From Hermodice carunculata (lineage: Eukaryota > Annelida > Polychaeta > Eunicida > Amphinomidae): a stretch of 64,000 bases of DNA. Below are positions 51,262 to 64,000 of this stretch, piece after piece. The DNA is taken from the NCBI GenBank assembly GCA_964020975.1, contig OZ026625.1:40256435-40320434 (forward strand). The letters are read 5' to 3'. Position 1 is the first letter of the stretch. Each line of letters starts with the position of its first letter. The translations under genes and the position numbers were made by a program. The notes under the pieces were generated by a model. The model did not search any database, was not told the DNA's origin, and was given only the letters and a program-made list of their open reading frames with translations.

Positions 51262-51434
51262 TACAGTGGTACCTGCTGTATGTGACCACTGCCTTGAGAG
51301 GTAACCTGTCCTTCGTGGTCACAATTTTCAAAGTCAATTTCTTTGGTAATTTGCCTGCAGTGAAAGGTCGCCTGTTGGACATGGCCATTTTTTCTTGGCA
51401 GAAAAAGTGACCACATACAGCAGGTTCTACTGTA
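51262..51434. mobile_element. TA-flanked GTACCTGCTGTATGTGACCAC element, 173 bp
   Basis: The left end TACAGTGGTACCTGCTGTAT pairs with the right end ATACAGCAGGTTCTACTGTA. GTGACCAC and its complement lie just inside both ends. The CAGT ends on TA suggest a pogo/Tigger-type MITE. It is the best-preserved copy of its group here. Confidence 0.8.
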
Positions 51435-53039
51435 TTGAACAGGACATGTATAAATGGCTGAAAATGAATATTAATGTTACTGCTTGAAAGGAATTTTGCG
51501 CGGCTGTGATGGAAGAATCAGCCTGACGTACTGTGACTATGTCATGTCTACAGTAAATTATGTCTGCATGGAACCTGGACAATAAGCATTGTTATAAGCC
51601 TTTTTTTTTTTTTTTTTGGCAACCAAGTAATGAACGCCATTTTATATGGGACAAATATACACCTTATTTGCTTGTCTGCCTTATCCCCTTTCCTGACAGC
51701 TTACATACATTTTGTTAAAGATGACATTTCATCTGATTTTTTTTCATCCAATATGTTGCACGTACATGTGAATTGCTATATAACTCACAAAATTTGAGCC
51801 ACCATCAAATGAAATCACCAACTAGAGAAATGTAATATTTGCGTGTTCTGCAGTCAATGAGGATTGTATTCAATTGGTCTCACTGGAATTGAAATATTGT
51901 GGCAAGGATCTCTGAAGTGTCCTCTTCCAATGAATAATGAAAGTCCTATTACCAAACACAATTGTGGCCGGGCAGCCATAAAAGCTGGTTATATCCACTT
52001 TTTTCTGTTTGCTTGCGAGATCTAGCTGCCGCTCAGTTTCTCTAGTTAGCTCACAGCTTTTAAGTTTTAGAAATTGAAAAATGAAATGAAATGGATTGAA
52101 ATTGAAATAACCCCATAAAGAATGACGCAAGGGTGGACACTGGAAAATCAAATAGTTTCTGGAGCCACAACTGGGTGGTGGGAGAGACTGAAGTGGAGAA
52201 TAAATTTCGAATTTTTGACATCAGATCCTAAACAATGCTCAACCAATCTTTAGAAATCTAGGAACAAAACTCCTTTCATCAGCTACCAGGTGCTTGTCAG
52301 GGTTAATCAAGATAGTATCCCCAACCATGACATTTGCTTCAAATTTAACTGTGTGGGCGCATGAATACAAACAACCTAATCTGATAAAAAAGGAAAGGTC
52401 TCAACTGTATCAATGCTAAATTGTATTGACTGAGCCAAAGTTCTCCTTGGTGCATTTTGGGTACCATGTGACCAAAGCATGCCAAGGAAAGCAGACCAGT
52501 GACCTTGACCACTTTTTTTTTTTATCTGACAACACAACTATGCTACTGTTTGACTGACGGGTCAAGAGGAATGCTAATCCAGACTCATTATGATAATTCA
52601 TGCAAGGATTAACTTTTGTTGTGATTAGCACTGACTGGGTCAATTTATTGTAAATACCACTGAAAGGGTTAATTTTGTAGTGACTATAACTAGATGAGTT
52701 AACTTTCTTGTGACTAGCAATGAATGGGTAATTTTATGATCAGTAACAAAAGGGTGAATTTTCTAGTGATTAGCATCAAAAGATTTAATTTTAATGTGAC
52801 ACACTGAGAAAGAATTGAAGTGAAAACACTCAATTTCAGTGCAGTTCAGCTCAACTTTTTTTCTTGATCAACTTTCAAAGGTCAATCATATACCTGTCTA
52901 CCAACTAAAACAGAATTCAGCATATCATGCAGACTATAATGCGCTGAAAGTCCACTTTTAGTGGTGACAACATTTTGGTTTCTCAAGGCAGGTGGTCTTT
53001 CATAGAAGGTACAAATAAGATCAAAACTACTAAGCAAAA
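51435..53039. other. Non-coding; repeat remnants
   Basis: A TTAA-group remnant lies at about 52430-52500 (ATTGACTGAGCC, CATGCCAAGGAAAGCAG). A degenerate tandem follows at about 52620-52805, whose roughly 40-bp units read GGTTAATTTTGTAGTGACTA or similar. At about 52945-53030 lies a piece of a GAGACCACC element in reverse. The rest is unremarkable. Confidence 0.5.
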
Positions 53040-53217
53040 TACAGTGGTACCTGCTATATGTGACCACCCCTTCAGCCAAAAAAATGGCCACATACAGCAG
53101 GTGACCTGTCATTGCAGGTAAATTTACAAAGAAACTGACTCCTATGTCCAAGCCTCATGGCCACAAAAGTAATGTGGCTGTTCAGCACAGTGGTTGCATG
53201 TAGCAGGTACCACTGCA
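53040..53217. mobile_element. TA-flanked GTACCTGCTATATGTGACCAC element, 178 bp
   Basis: The ends TACAGTGGTACCTGCTATAT and CATGTAGCAGGTACCACTGCA form a long inverted repeat (last 20 bases ATGTAGCAGGTACCACTGCA). An inner GGCCACATACAGCAGGTGAC copy repeats the end sequence. Same group as 51262-51434. Confidence 0.78.
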
Positions 53218-56200
53218 CCCTGAAAAAGTGGTCTTTGAAGACGGCTGGTCTTGGAACGAAGTCTCCCGAGACAGAGACCCCTGTATTTCCTTCCTCCTCA
53301 TCTCTCTTTTCCTGTGGCAAGATGAAATACAAATCCCAACATCAGCCTCCATGACATTCGCTTCAAAATGGTACATTTATAAAGCTTTTGTAAGTGGAGT
53401 CTGTGAGGTTCAGACAATAAAATACCTCGAGTGCAACATAAGGAGTACCAACAGGGAACATTAAATCCTCTTTGTGGTTTCCCATACAAAGTTTGCTCTT
53501 ATGCAACAGCACTATGCCAGGGATTTTGTATGATCCTGTAAGTGTAATTGGTTTTGTCTCCTCAATTATGGCACCAAATGGAAGTGTCCAGCCGATACTT
53601 CGAACGACAAGCGACATCAAAGGAAATGTGTCATCTTGCGTAATATCGAGCTACTCTGACTTTAAGCTACAGCAGTCTGCAACAAACCTATTACATTGCA
53701 TGTACTTTTTGACCCGGGATGGCAATACTGTAAAGTACTGGTCGACCCCTGAAGCTCCGCCTCTCAACCACAAACAAATAATGGTCTGGCATAGCATACC
53801 TTTTAACATACGCTCAATCTGCCACCATCATTTGTACCACACTTTTTTCTTTTCACCTGAAATTATTTCAGTGTTTCCTTGAACTTTCAGTGCTACTTTT
53901 GACATATATTGGGGTAATGTATATGTCAAAACAGCAGAATGTAACCAATGTAAACATTAGACAAGGCGACAAATGACAATAAAAACCCATCACTCACCAT
54001 ATCCCTTAGGTACTGTTAAAAGTTCCCCAGTGTACGGGTGGTAAATCCACATAGTGCTGTCTTTGTGGTCAAAACTATTCAACTAACTATGTACAAGGTA
54101 TAACTAAGCTGTTGGCCGATCAATAGTTCCACCACAACTGAGTAGTAATCACTGACATGCCTGGCTCCAGTGAGTTGAACACAACCCAGCCTACACATTT
54201 AGTAACATTGCACGCAGCAGTTCCCCTTCTGCCATTGGCTGCCAGCTATTCAGGTCGATCTTTGCACTTACTCACATGCCCACAGACCATGCGGTCTGCT
54301 GGTTGACCTTTGACCCAATTACCAATTAACTCCACACTGTCAAAACCATCACATTCTGTGGGTGTTAAATAATAAAGGAAATCCCCGTGCACACACGACC
54401 CCAGCCTAGGGGAGTCCTACTGTATTTTATTTCTTCAAAATGGCGTACAGCCAAAGTGCACCTTTCTCTTATATTTTCGTCATCTCTTGGGGTCACCATG
54501 TAGTGACACAGCCGTGTGTACTTTTTTCTCTCACAGTCTTGGCTCTGTACCCAACATCCCTCCTCCTATCCTGGTTCACTCAGTACAGCTTAAATACCAG
54601 TATCCACAAAACCAAAATAAGACAATCTCATCGCTCCTTGCTTCTTTAGAATGTTGCACTGAATGGCTGGCCAAGAAGGGCCTGTGTACAAAGTGACCTT
54701 GCCTTGTTTCAGGTGGTCCCTAGTAGTATATATAGAACTATCCTCTTCACACAACCTGCGAACAGTTGTGGTCTGCGCATCATCGGATCAAAAATTGTAC
54801 GGGAGAATGTCGGCCTGCTTCAGCACTTCTACTTGAATTTGCTACTGTATTAACCCTTTTAAGTACCCAGCACGCTCCGCAAATTTCACTGAAGCAGAGA
54901 CTGCATAGTCTGTCAATGAGTCCTGCCAGAATATATATATTATAGTACTTGTCACAACACACTGGGTCCTCCCCACCTTGCTGTGCTCCTTTCACACCCA
55001 ACAAAAACTCCCTGTTCCCTGAAGTTTTATCACCCTACAAAAACTTGTGTTCCCTGAAGTCTAGTGACATGTAATTTTCAGTTGTCCTGCATATTGAGCT
55101 GACCTTAGTGGGAGACTGTTCCTTGTCTAAAGGTGCCCTTGTGCTGCCAAATTCTTTCTCTCAGACAAACAAGGCAGCTTCATCTGTCTAATATTTCCTG
55201 TGTCATTCACACATGTGTCTTTTTTAAACTTACTTTCAGATGAAATACTGAAAGTTTAGAACCAGGCTTCCAACCTTCACATCATGATTTACACAGTACT
55301 TTTTACATCACATCACTTTTTGTGACTATGTTTTTTATCAGTATTGCCATAAAGGGATAATTACTATTTACTGAGCTAAGGAAATTGTAATTAGGCTAAC
55401 TTAATTCAAGTTTGTAACCATTCTCCTCCAAGCCATAAAAGTTTTAAAATGTATTCAACTGTGAGATAAACAGTCGCTGTAAAATGGTTCCCCTTTCACC
55501 ACAAGCTGCCCATCTTCACAGACCGTCAATCTTTATAGTATTTTTATTGCATTCCACATCCAAAAACAGGCCAAGGAACTGTTTTTTGGCCACATCTTTG
55601 GGCCCAATATCAGAACTGACCAGTGTTTCCCCTCAAAATAGGCTGCAGACCGAAACATGACTTGATGAACAGATTTTTAGCAATATTAAATACAAACTAA
55701 CTAGGCTACAGACCCCTGAAATCTATCACACAATGCATATCATATTTGAAGGGGCTTCAAAAAATCCCCATTAGGGGCAGCGGGAGACGCTGGTGTCCAT
55801 CACACACAACTTCCAAATTTTCTCAGTCCATTTTGCGATGATATCACTCAGGCTGACATCAGTCAACCAATACGTAAATTTCCCCCACATCCAACTCTCA
55901 ATTTCCTGAAATATTGCCGGAAAACTATACATCCGGCCTCTGGGGGCAAAAAAAAGACACACAAAAAAAGTTACACTCGTAAAAAAAAAGCCCGGTATTG
56001 ACTAACATTACATGTGAGTCAACTTACAGACCTCAATTTGATTAATGCAGCAAACTGACGACCACGAGGATGTCCTAATTATACTCTGCCACTTCATATC
56101 TGTTAGCAAATTGAGCCAAGTCTCATTACTCTTGCATGAACACCCACATCAACAAATACATAACATGAGGGAAGTTATGTTTTAGCCTTTGCACATTGAT

Positions 56201-57072
56201 GATCAACTTTTTCTAATCATCCATGACGAAGCGTTATTAGTCATATTAAAAACAACACAACAAAGTGTACAACAGACTGATTTCATCCTTGTCCACCGCA
56301 TTGTAAATCAGCACACTGCAATATCACGACAGCTTCCATATTGATGTATCTTAGTCCCTCTTTTGAGATACCACCTCCAGAGCCGGAAGAAAAGTGGTCA
56401 CATAAACCAGGTGGTCTGTCATTGCAGGTAAAACAACACTGAAAAAATAGACTCCATGACCTGTTGAATGTGGTCTCAAAAGGAAGGTGGTTTTTCAATG
56501 GAGTGGTCTCCTAAGAGGGGGGGGGGGCTAGAGGGGGCTGGAGGGGGCTACAGTGTTACTGTCAATCCTTGCTTCATGGAAACTTCGATCAGAAGAAACC
56601 AGTGTCTCTCTCCCCACCTCCCCCACCCCGCCCCATAATTATATCAGCCAGCTTTATTTTTAATTAACAGGGCTCATCAATTCACATGTCCCCCAGCCCA
56701 GACCTTCCAAAATGGACAGAAAAAAATCAAGTACTTGCTCTGCAGCCAAACAAAAATTTGCTTTTAACAATATAATTTGAACGGGTAAGCAACAACTAAG
56801 TTATTACCAGGGACAAATGTCATAATATTTGCCCTGATTTGGAACAGAAAACAAGACTTGATGGCCCTCTTTGACCCTCCCATCTACCCCCCCCCCCCCC
56901 CATCAAGCAACCACCAATCATCTTGGGGATACAAATTGTTACAATGAAACAAGTTCCATTGTGGGTAACTATATGGAGACTGCATATTTGATGTCAGATA
57001 ATGTTTAAACTGCTGTGCCAGTGTAAACCCCCCTCCCCCCCAAAAAAAAAACAATAGAACAAGAAACAAAAA

Positions 57073-57115
<43 letters not shown>

Positions 57116-57380
57116 CAAGCTAGAGGGTTGCTCTCCCCTTAACTCACTTGGATTCAGACTCTATCACCAGTTTCCATTGGCAACGGTTTGGCACTTAATG
57201 GCCAACCCATGCCAGAGAAAGTTGTTGACTCAGGGACCATGGATGTTATTTTGTTATGTCTGAATACATTCATTCCCAATGTTCTTCACTAATGATGAAA
57301 TTAAGTGAAATAACATTTAATGAGACGAGACTTGGCCACCACTGTGGTGGGTGTGGGTGGGCAGCGGAAGGGTTCAAAAG
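53218..57380. other. Non-coding; one TA-type element and an (AC)n tract
   Basis: A decayed GAGACCACC-type element spans about 56350-56520 (AGTGGTCACATAAACCAGGT, CAATGGAGTGGTCTCCTAAG). (AC)n occupies 57075-57112. A family A/B hairpin remnant lies at about 57180-57237. A TTAACCCTTTTAAGTACCCA piece at 54850 looks like a lone TTAA-group end. The rest shows no gene. Confidence 0.5.
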
Positions 57381-57563
57381 CAGGGTTTCCGTTAATCCCC
57401 AAATGGGGGTATATTACCCTTTCAAACCATAAAACACCTGCTCAGCAAAATTCAAAGGGTCCCAACATCCTACATTTTCTTTGTTAATTTTGCATAATAT
57501 TGGTAGAAATTTGACTCTTTTTCAGGTTGGGACCCTCGGAAAAAAATCCTAACGGAAACAGTG
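57381..57563. mobile_element. hAT-like MITE, 183 bp
   Basis: The left end CAGGGTTTCCGTTAATCCCC and the right end CCTAACGGAAACAGTG form a good inverted repeat. The interior AGCAAAATTCAAAGGGTCCC matches the copy at 25954-26127. No clear target duplication remains. Confidence 0.75.
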
Positions 57564-59502
57564 AGAAGAGGTTTGTAGCTTTTGGGAATCCCTTTATTCT
57601 TTATAAAACATATTCATAGCACTCTGGGCATCATATTGGGGGGGGGGAGGGGGGGCCGGGTTGCATATTTTTATTAAGCCCTGGGCCCACTTTGGGGAGG
57701 GTCATGAAATATATCTTTTTGTCTTTCAAAGTAAGTGACATCATCTTCATTTACCTCCCCCACCCGCCACCCCTACTGCCCACAACACTGTCAAAATCTG
57801 GAGACAAATGAGTGAAAAAAGTAAGCAATGTAAGTGCTTGTACTGACTGACTTTGGTTTTTCATGGTACGGTGGTAATACGCTAAGTCAAAATTCCACAG
57901 ATCAGTCTTCAATTAAATAAATATACATAATAATGTAATCATAATACACAATAATAGTAACAGAATAACAAATATAAAAATAAACATATCAGCCAAATAC
58001 ATGTTAAAATTCTTTTAAAAACAACCAAAATGCAAGTGAAATGAAGTAAATTTAGGATACATTTCCCCCACACATGTAAATTTCAACCAGTCACACCTGA
58101 ACAGAATCAATAAACATAGTACTACAGACATGTGAAAGGTACAATGGAATCTTTGTGCAACACAACAATGACCTTAAATACTAACAAAAACAACAACAAA
58201 AACAAAACTCATGTATGCACAAAAAGTGTCAGCCTAAAAAGCTGTCTATTTGCCAGACTCTAAATTAGCTTATAAAGTGCTGTCTGTACACTGTGTTGAT
58301 TGATGTTGTGGGACTGTTCTGCTAAAAACTACCAGGTTCAATGATCCTGCACGCAAGGATTATGCAGTGAGCCCAATGGGCTGCTAAAGCTAATTGCACG
58401 ATCCGGCTTCCCTCTGCACGCACTGCTGTTTGTACTTGTCTGACCCCTCTGCCATGTCACCATAAACACTCAATGAAAAATGAAGACGGCACAAGTTGTT
58501 ATTCTTACATCATGTCCAGGAAGCATAGTTGGGTCATTCCAATCAATTATTTCCAGACATGCCTGCTGTGGCAGACCCCTTCCATTTATAGAGGAAATTC
58601 TAATCTGCTTGGGGCCACATACATGTATTTGGGACCCATCCAGTCAATTTCCACTCAAACAAACTTGTCGGTTGGTCCTTTTGGGGCATCCCCGCCTCCC
58701 TCCCCTCCCATTTTATGACCCTGCAAAATGCTAAAATAGTGATAATGTTTCACAATTTTACCATTAATAATGCAAAAATAGTGTTAAAATATACTAGCCA
58801 GTCTAAATACAAGTCTCACACTCCAAAAATGTTGCATGTGTTATGGGTACTTCATAGGAGTGATGTGGTACCAGCGTGAAGGCTACTTGCTTAATGTGGC
58901 CATTTTGACTGGGATAAAGGGAGCATCGTGTTTTACAGCTCTACTATACATAGGGCAGCACATTATCCCCCTTTTTTAAGTGCCTAAGGCAGCTTTAAGC
59001 AAATTTATCTTGCACTCTGCAGCCCTGAATTGCATTTCACAAAATGTTAAAACAGTGACATTCTCATAATTCTGGTATATAACTGGATGTGATTGTCTTC
59101 CAGTATATTTGACACATACTTGACAGCCATGAGGTTTGTAGTGCTTTCTGCAATCGACAGTTTTCACATTAATGCATAGGAATATGAGCTGTCTAGCAGT
59201 TTGAAAGCATCAGAAAATCACATTCACGCAGGCACGTTTTTTTTTCTTCAGAGATGGTTTCAGTGGGTGTTCACATTTACAATTAGGACCGCTCAAAGGC
59301 CAAAATATGTAATGGAAGTAACAAAACAAACCTTATGGCTGTAAATGGGTCTCCAATTTATGGCTAAATGCTCATACCACCTACTTACCATATCAAATAT
59401 GTGTCAATCATTTTGAAATGCAATGCTACATGTCAGGCAGGTTGGTAGGACTTCAAGTGAACCTCCATTTAATTAGAGACCATTATTTGGTGTTCAGAGA
59501 AA
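57564..59502. other. Non-coding, nothing recognised
   Basis: A G-run at about 57638-57655 and AT-rich text near 57900-58000 are the only notable features. Two overlapping plus ORFs at 58473-58734 have no recognisable domain. Confidence 0.45.
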
Positions 59503-59720
59503 TTAACCCTTTCCCCCTTGAGCAAAGGGTCAACAGCTTTTCTTGGCACAGGTTGGGTGTAAACCATGCCAAGGTAAGCTGTGCACCTTTGTAACTTTAT
59601 AGAAACAGCCTGTCTTTTCAACAATTTCTATCCACATCATTTTTCATTACGTTGGGATGAGTCAAATACAATGGAGCTGGCAGCATTTGACCACCAGCCA
59701 GTGTCACGGGAAGCGGTTAA
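59503..59720 (-). mobile_element. Family A TTAA-type MITE, reversed
   Basis: The low-coordinate end is TTAACCCTTTCCCCCTTGAG and the high-coordinate end is decayed (GGGAAGCGGTTAA). The hairpin GGTCAACAGCTTTTCTTGGC lies next to the low-coordinate end, so the element reads on the minus strand. It sits 109 bp from a family B copy. Confidence 0.78.
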
Positions 59721-59828
59721 TTTAAAATTATTGTAAAATGGAGATTTAGCACTGTTTCATTTTTTCAACTCAGCCAGAAAATGATGAAGAGCTTAAAAGC
59801 GATGATACAATCAAGTATAACTGCACAA

Positions 59829-60076
59829 TTAACTCTTTCAGTGCCCATCACGTCTAAAGTCAATTCACTTAAGTAAAACTAGTCTGAATTATCATTAGGA
59901 TCTCAGATTCATATTCCTCATAAAAAGACCTCTCATTTAAGTACCAGCATGCCTCTAGTTCCAGCAAAAATATCCCAGATCAACAGCTTTTCTCGGCGCG
60001 CATTGGGCGTGTTGCGTCCAATGCCTCCCCAGAAAAGCTGTTGACTCAGTTCAAAATTTGGCACTTAAAGAGTTAA
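59829..60076 (+). mobile_element. Family B TTAA-type MITE, full length
   Basis: The ends are TTAACTCTTTCAGTGCCCAT and TTTGGCACTTAAAGAGTTAA. The module AAAAGACCTCTCATTTAAGT and hairpin ATCAACAGCTTTTCTCGGCG against CCCAGAAAAGCTGTTGAC are present. It is the closest relative of the fragment at 1-27. Confidence 0.88.
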
Positions 60077-60730
60077 AACCAGCTAAGGTTTCACATTCAA
60101 GAGGTATTTTACAAATTATTCCCCGCCCCCTTCCCCAGCTCCAACTGTGCCAATAACCTGATGCTACTTATTTGCACGTAATTTTACGCATAAAAAAACT
60201 CATTCTATTTCAAGTAACAATGGCAGAAAGAGTCACTTGTCTGAAACTTGAATGCAAGGAATTTGCAACATTCTTCATAAGAGTTTCTGTACGCATGACA
60301 ATATGCTAAGGTGTGATGCAAAAGAACAGTCCTTTGACGTCAAGTTCGTCCGAAAGACCGTTTTTACCTGCTTAAATTTAGACGTGTGTGACAAACATTT
60401 TTTAAACGTAAGAAAGAAGCATTCAAAGTGGACCAGATCTTCCTTGTGACCAAGGTTTATTTCACAGGTAAATATCAAAGATAAAAGGACATACTTTAAC
60501 AGATGTTCAAAGCAGGAATTACTTTACAATGGGTCACTGAGCTTCAAAATTGTGGTTGGCAGAGGAAAATGTGTTTAGTCACTGACCTGTCAGAGTTGAC
60601 CAGGTAGAGGAAGGCTAGCAAAAGACTATGAATGGCTTGCATATTATACCACAGGCACCCTATACTTATAGCTAATGGAGACTTACTTTTAAAACCGCTT
60701 CTCGTTAAACACAGCCAGAACTGACAGGGT

Positions 60731-61636
60731 TAACAGGTTTTTGTCTAATTTTAGCACAATATAAAAACAATCCGAATGACAATTTCAAGTAAGACCAACC
60801 AAAATAGCATGCCCCAGCTTGCTTTGGCATGGAGTAAGCACCCAACATTAGTCTTACCCCTTAAAGTGCTTATCACGGCTACAGTTGTTTTCTCATTACT
60901 GTTAAACATATATTGGTTAAAAGATTGAAATTCCTCATGATCCCACTGAAATAGTTTTCCAGCGTTATGTAATTTCAACATTACAGTAGACCCTCCTTTC
61001 AGAGACCACCCATAGTGCCATCCAAGACGTGGTCAAATAAAGCAAGTGGTCTCCCAAAGGAGGTTTGAGTCTTGCACCACCTGCTCAGCAAGTAACCATT
61101 ACTTTGAATTCCCATCCATAATTTAGATTCAACCATGACTGATGTACACATATTAGACCCCACTTCATCTTGCCGTCATTTATTTTCTTTGGTATTATGA
61201 AAAAAATATTTTGGCTTTGTAAAGTGGTTTTGATAAATGACTTTACTAATCTTGCACACAATGGGTGGGTTTTATTCATCTGAAATAGGGAATTTCTGGA
61301 TGGATCAGTGATTATTTTTTTTTTTTTTTTTTTTTGGGGGGGGGTCATTTTGAGTGGTCAGTGGTTAAGTTCTGCAGGTGCTCTCACCAAAGATTAGAAG
61401 ATACTTTTTAACAGCGAAAACGGTCATAAAAGACAGGTGATCTCCCAAAAGAGGGGTCTTTCGAAAGAGGGACTACTGTAATGAAAAATAAATTGAACGG
61501 AAATTGTATCAACAGAAGCTGCCCCAACTCAACAGCTTTCCTTGCATGGATTGGCCAGTCAGCACACAGCCCACGCAAGGAATGCTCTGTTGAATCAGTC
61601 TTAAATTCAGTCTTAATTCCTCGAGGGAAAGTGTTA
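60731..61636. mobile_element. Nested TTAA-type MITEs split by a TA-type element
   Basis: A family A piece (60731-60855, with CAATCCGAATGACAATTTCA and GCATGCCCCAGCTTGC) is followed by the left half of a family D element (TTACCCCTTAAAGTGCTTAT to about 60950). Then ATGTAATTTCAACAT leads into the TA-type element at 60982-61480. The sequence resumes with TAATGAAAAATAAATTGAAC and a family A hairpin, and ends at TTAA (61633-61636). Confidence 0.65.
60982..61480. mobile_element. TA-flanked pogo/Tigger-like element, 499 bp
   Basis: The left end TACAGTAGACCCTCCTTTCA pairs with the right end CGAAAGAGGGACTACTGTA. TGGTCTCCCAAAGGAGGTTT and GCACCACCTG match the element at 2614-3115 in reverse. A poly-T/G run lies near 61315-61345. 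No transposase is encoded. Confidence 0.75.
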
Positions 61637-64000
61637 ATATGAGCATCCTGTTTGACGGACTATTACGGCGAGGTCTGTTCTACTGTATGAGACACTTTGC
61701 CTTTCAAATAGTCTTTGGAAACATCCAAGGTGACTGTTATGTTGAGCATTGGAATACTGCCAATGCCTCTTTGACACCGTACAAAATGTTCACAAAGGCT
61801 CTGGTCATATTGACAGGTAGGCTGTGTGAGTGGTGATATAATGTTTTCCCAATCTGTAATATGGCTCCTACTATTCCCCTCCAGCCTTTGGAATTGAAAT
61901 CTTTGTTATAAACACTTGTGCAAGCTGTCATATATTTACTGCTTGATACATTTTAATTAAGCTATGAAGCCAAAGCCATGGATAATCTTACTTTCCATTA
62001 CATAACATCAGTTCCTCATTTTCGGGTAGCTGAAAATATTACATGTATAATTCTAGTATTGTATAATGACACAGGGTGCATGATTAGTCACAGTAACTAT
62101 TCTTCAATCCAGTATAATTAGCAAATATCTGTGCTCTGAAGATAAATATAAATTTATGCTCAAATCTATGTGGTGTTTGTTTCTCTCACCAGAGGGCTAC
62201 ACGTAGGCCACATGCTCAATATTAGTTGAATTTTATACCACTAGATGGCTCTACAATCTAGACCAGTTGCCAGGCACTGCCCTCTGTCCTGTGCTCCAGT
62301 TACCAAGCAGTGACTTCCCCAAGCCACACACTGGACCTCACTTTTGTGTAATAAACTAAGCTATTTTGTGTTCCTGCCCAGAATTTCGGTCCCAGAAAAA
62401 GGTAATGATACTACTAATTATACATTTCAAATATATGTGGTAATAATAATGATAATTATAATGTCAAATCATTAAAACTACAGCATTAAAATTTACATTG
62501 GAACTTGGGCTATTTTGTGGCTTTACTCACTCAGACCTTCAACACAAACACTTTAGATTTTGGACCAGCACCTGTCCATTCATTTTTTGGCTGTGAAACA
62601 AAACACATTAACCTGAACTGGAAAAGAATTCTTTAACTCCCAGCCAATTCTTACATTTCTCCCAGCCCCATCATAAACGCTACACTTTTACTTGCCTCTG
62701 AACAAAGGAAATTAGAAGAGCAAGACTTGGGTGCTAATAAGTTGTATAGCTATTAATCACACATAGTGCTGCCCAGGCTATAAATTTCCTTAAATTGGAT
62801 GTCTGCCCAACATATTAATTATCAATCAACATACGAACCAGAAACACAGCTGTCTCACTGTAAACAAGATTTCCAGCGAGCGGCCTCTGATAAATCCTGT
62901 CCTTTTTAAAACAACTAACCTTTCACACTGTGATTTCCCTCCAGCAGATCCCAATGGGATTAAAATTCCTCGGTCCTAGCCCACAGGAAAGCGGGTTCTT
63001 TGCAAAATGTGTTGGTTCAAATAGTGGTTGTATCACATACAAAGCCTTACCTGTGATTGGCTCATTCTGGGTCAGTATGATAGGAATTATGTTGCCTGCA
63101 AATGAGGTCCATTAACTGTGTGATGTAAGTCCTTAACTCAGCAGACCGTGGCTTGTCTATAATATTTATTTATTTACTGTACAGAATGACGAGTGCTGTT
63201 GAAGTCTAGTCTGCTTTTTCTATCACATGTTAATGTGTCCTTCAGTCTGTGAAACTCTTTTGGGTTTATGAGATAACCTGATGTTACATACGCAGATCCT
63301 CACCATACCTTGTGGTTGGTAATCCCATCAGTCTAGGACACTGGTATTACTATTAAAGCTTGCATGGACATTGGGAGGGGGGCATATTATTGGTGACACG
63401 TCAGCTTTAACAATCACCCAGTTGTTGATACATATTTAATATATAATTACCTGGAACACTGTGGAATAAGGAAAGCAGTTTATTCAATTTCTGTTGGCAT
63501 ACAATTAATTGCAGAAATTTCAATTCAGCCACTTTTTGGTGGGGGACCTCAGGTTTTTCTGGAAAAATTTTTAAGCCTTCTGTTGTGCCTGAAAGCAAAT
63601 TTCTCCTACTCGGTTAAAAGTTTTAAAAAAAAGTACTGAAAAAAACTATTTTCCAGTTTAGCTCACAAAAGTACCAGAATTCACCATTTTCGCTTAAAAA
63701 GTCACAAAGATTCCCACCTTTTAGCTTTAGCATCACAGTGCACTGTATAAACAAAAAATCAGCATTAATAAAAAGTTTAGTCACAAGGTAACAGACTATC
63801 CTTGCGCTTGAAGGTTGGTGACCTCTACCTCATTCTTGAGGTACACAGTCACCTGAAGGGTCAATATTTTCATTAAATAAGTTCATAAAATAAATAAGAG
63901 GTGGCACATTTTTATTTCTTTCAACATGTTTCTGTCCAAAAAAGGGTAAACAGACTAAAACTGACTTTTTTTTTGATGACAGGGGAAGTTCTTTCTAAAG
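61637..64000. other. Non-coding, almost nothing recognised
   Basis: No gene, transposon ends or tandem repeats were seen up to about 63800. At about 63800-63870 there is diverged text (GGTGACCTCTACCTCATTCT and TGAGGTACACAGTCACC) like the molluscan-type repeat at 4251-4286. Confidence 0.45.

Overview
The window looks like a stretch of a lophotrochozoan genome, most likely a mollusc. The one clear protein gene is split into short exons with GT-AG introns. Its protein is a retinoid X receptor (RXR, NR2B) whose hinge and C-terminus (YVDTQ joined to [15 protein letters not shown]) resemble molluscan RXRs as I remember them. Two kinds of dispersed repeat built on GTGACCTTG/AGGTCAAGGTCA text are also familiar from molluscan DNA. 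I ran no database search, so the taxon is inferred.

The RXR gene lies on the minus strand. Its coding part runs from an ATG at 40604 down to a TGA at 14627-14629. I could place all seven coding exons with splice sites: 40499-40604, 27217-27643, 20106-20263, 18043-18191, 17071-17197, 15987-16211 and 14627-14880. Together they give 1446 nt, or 481 residues plus the stop, with every intron phase matching. The 35-codon first exon is too short for ordinary ORF listing and lies 12.9 kb upstream of the second.

Region by region: 1-14626 lies downstream of the RXR stop and holds transposon copies, a 140-bp tandem repeat rich in nuclear-receptor half-sites, a 54-bp minisatellite and possibly a long 3' UTR. 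The RXR gene body (14627-40604) has introns loaded with short transposons, minisatellites and a very long (TC)n tract. Region 40605-64000 lies upstream of the first coding exon and shows no recognisable coding sequence, only repeats.

The rest of the window is dominated by non-autonomous DNA transposons. One large group has TTAA at both ends and carries a strong off-centre hairpin; four families (called A to D here) share modules. A second group has TA flanks and ends beginning CAGTRG or CAGTRAACC, as in pogo/Tigger-type elements. A third, smaller group has hAT-like CAGNG ends. No retroviral, LTR or Polinton-like element was recognised, and no tRNA, rRNA or CRISPR array was seen.
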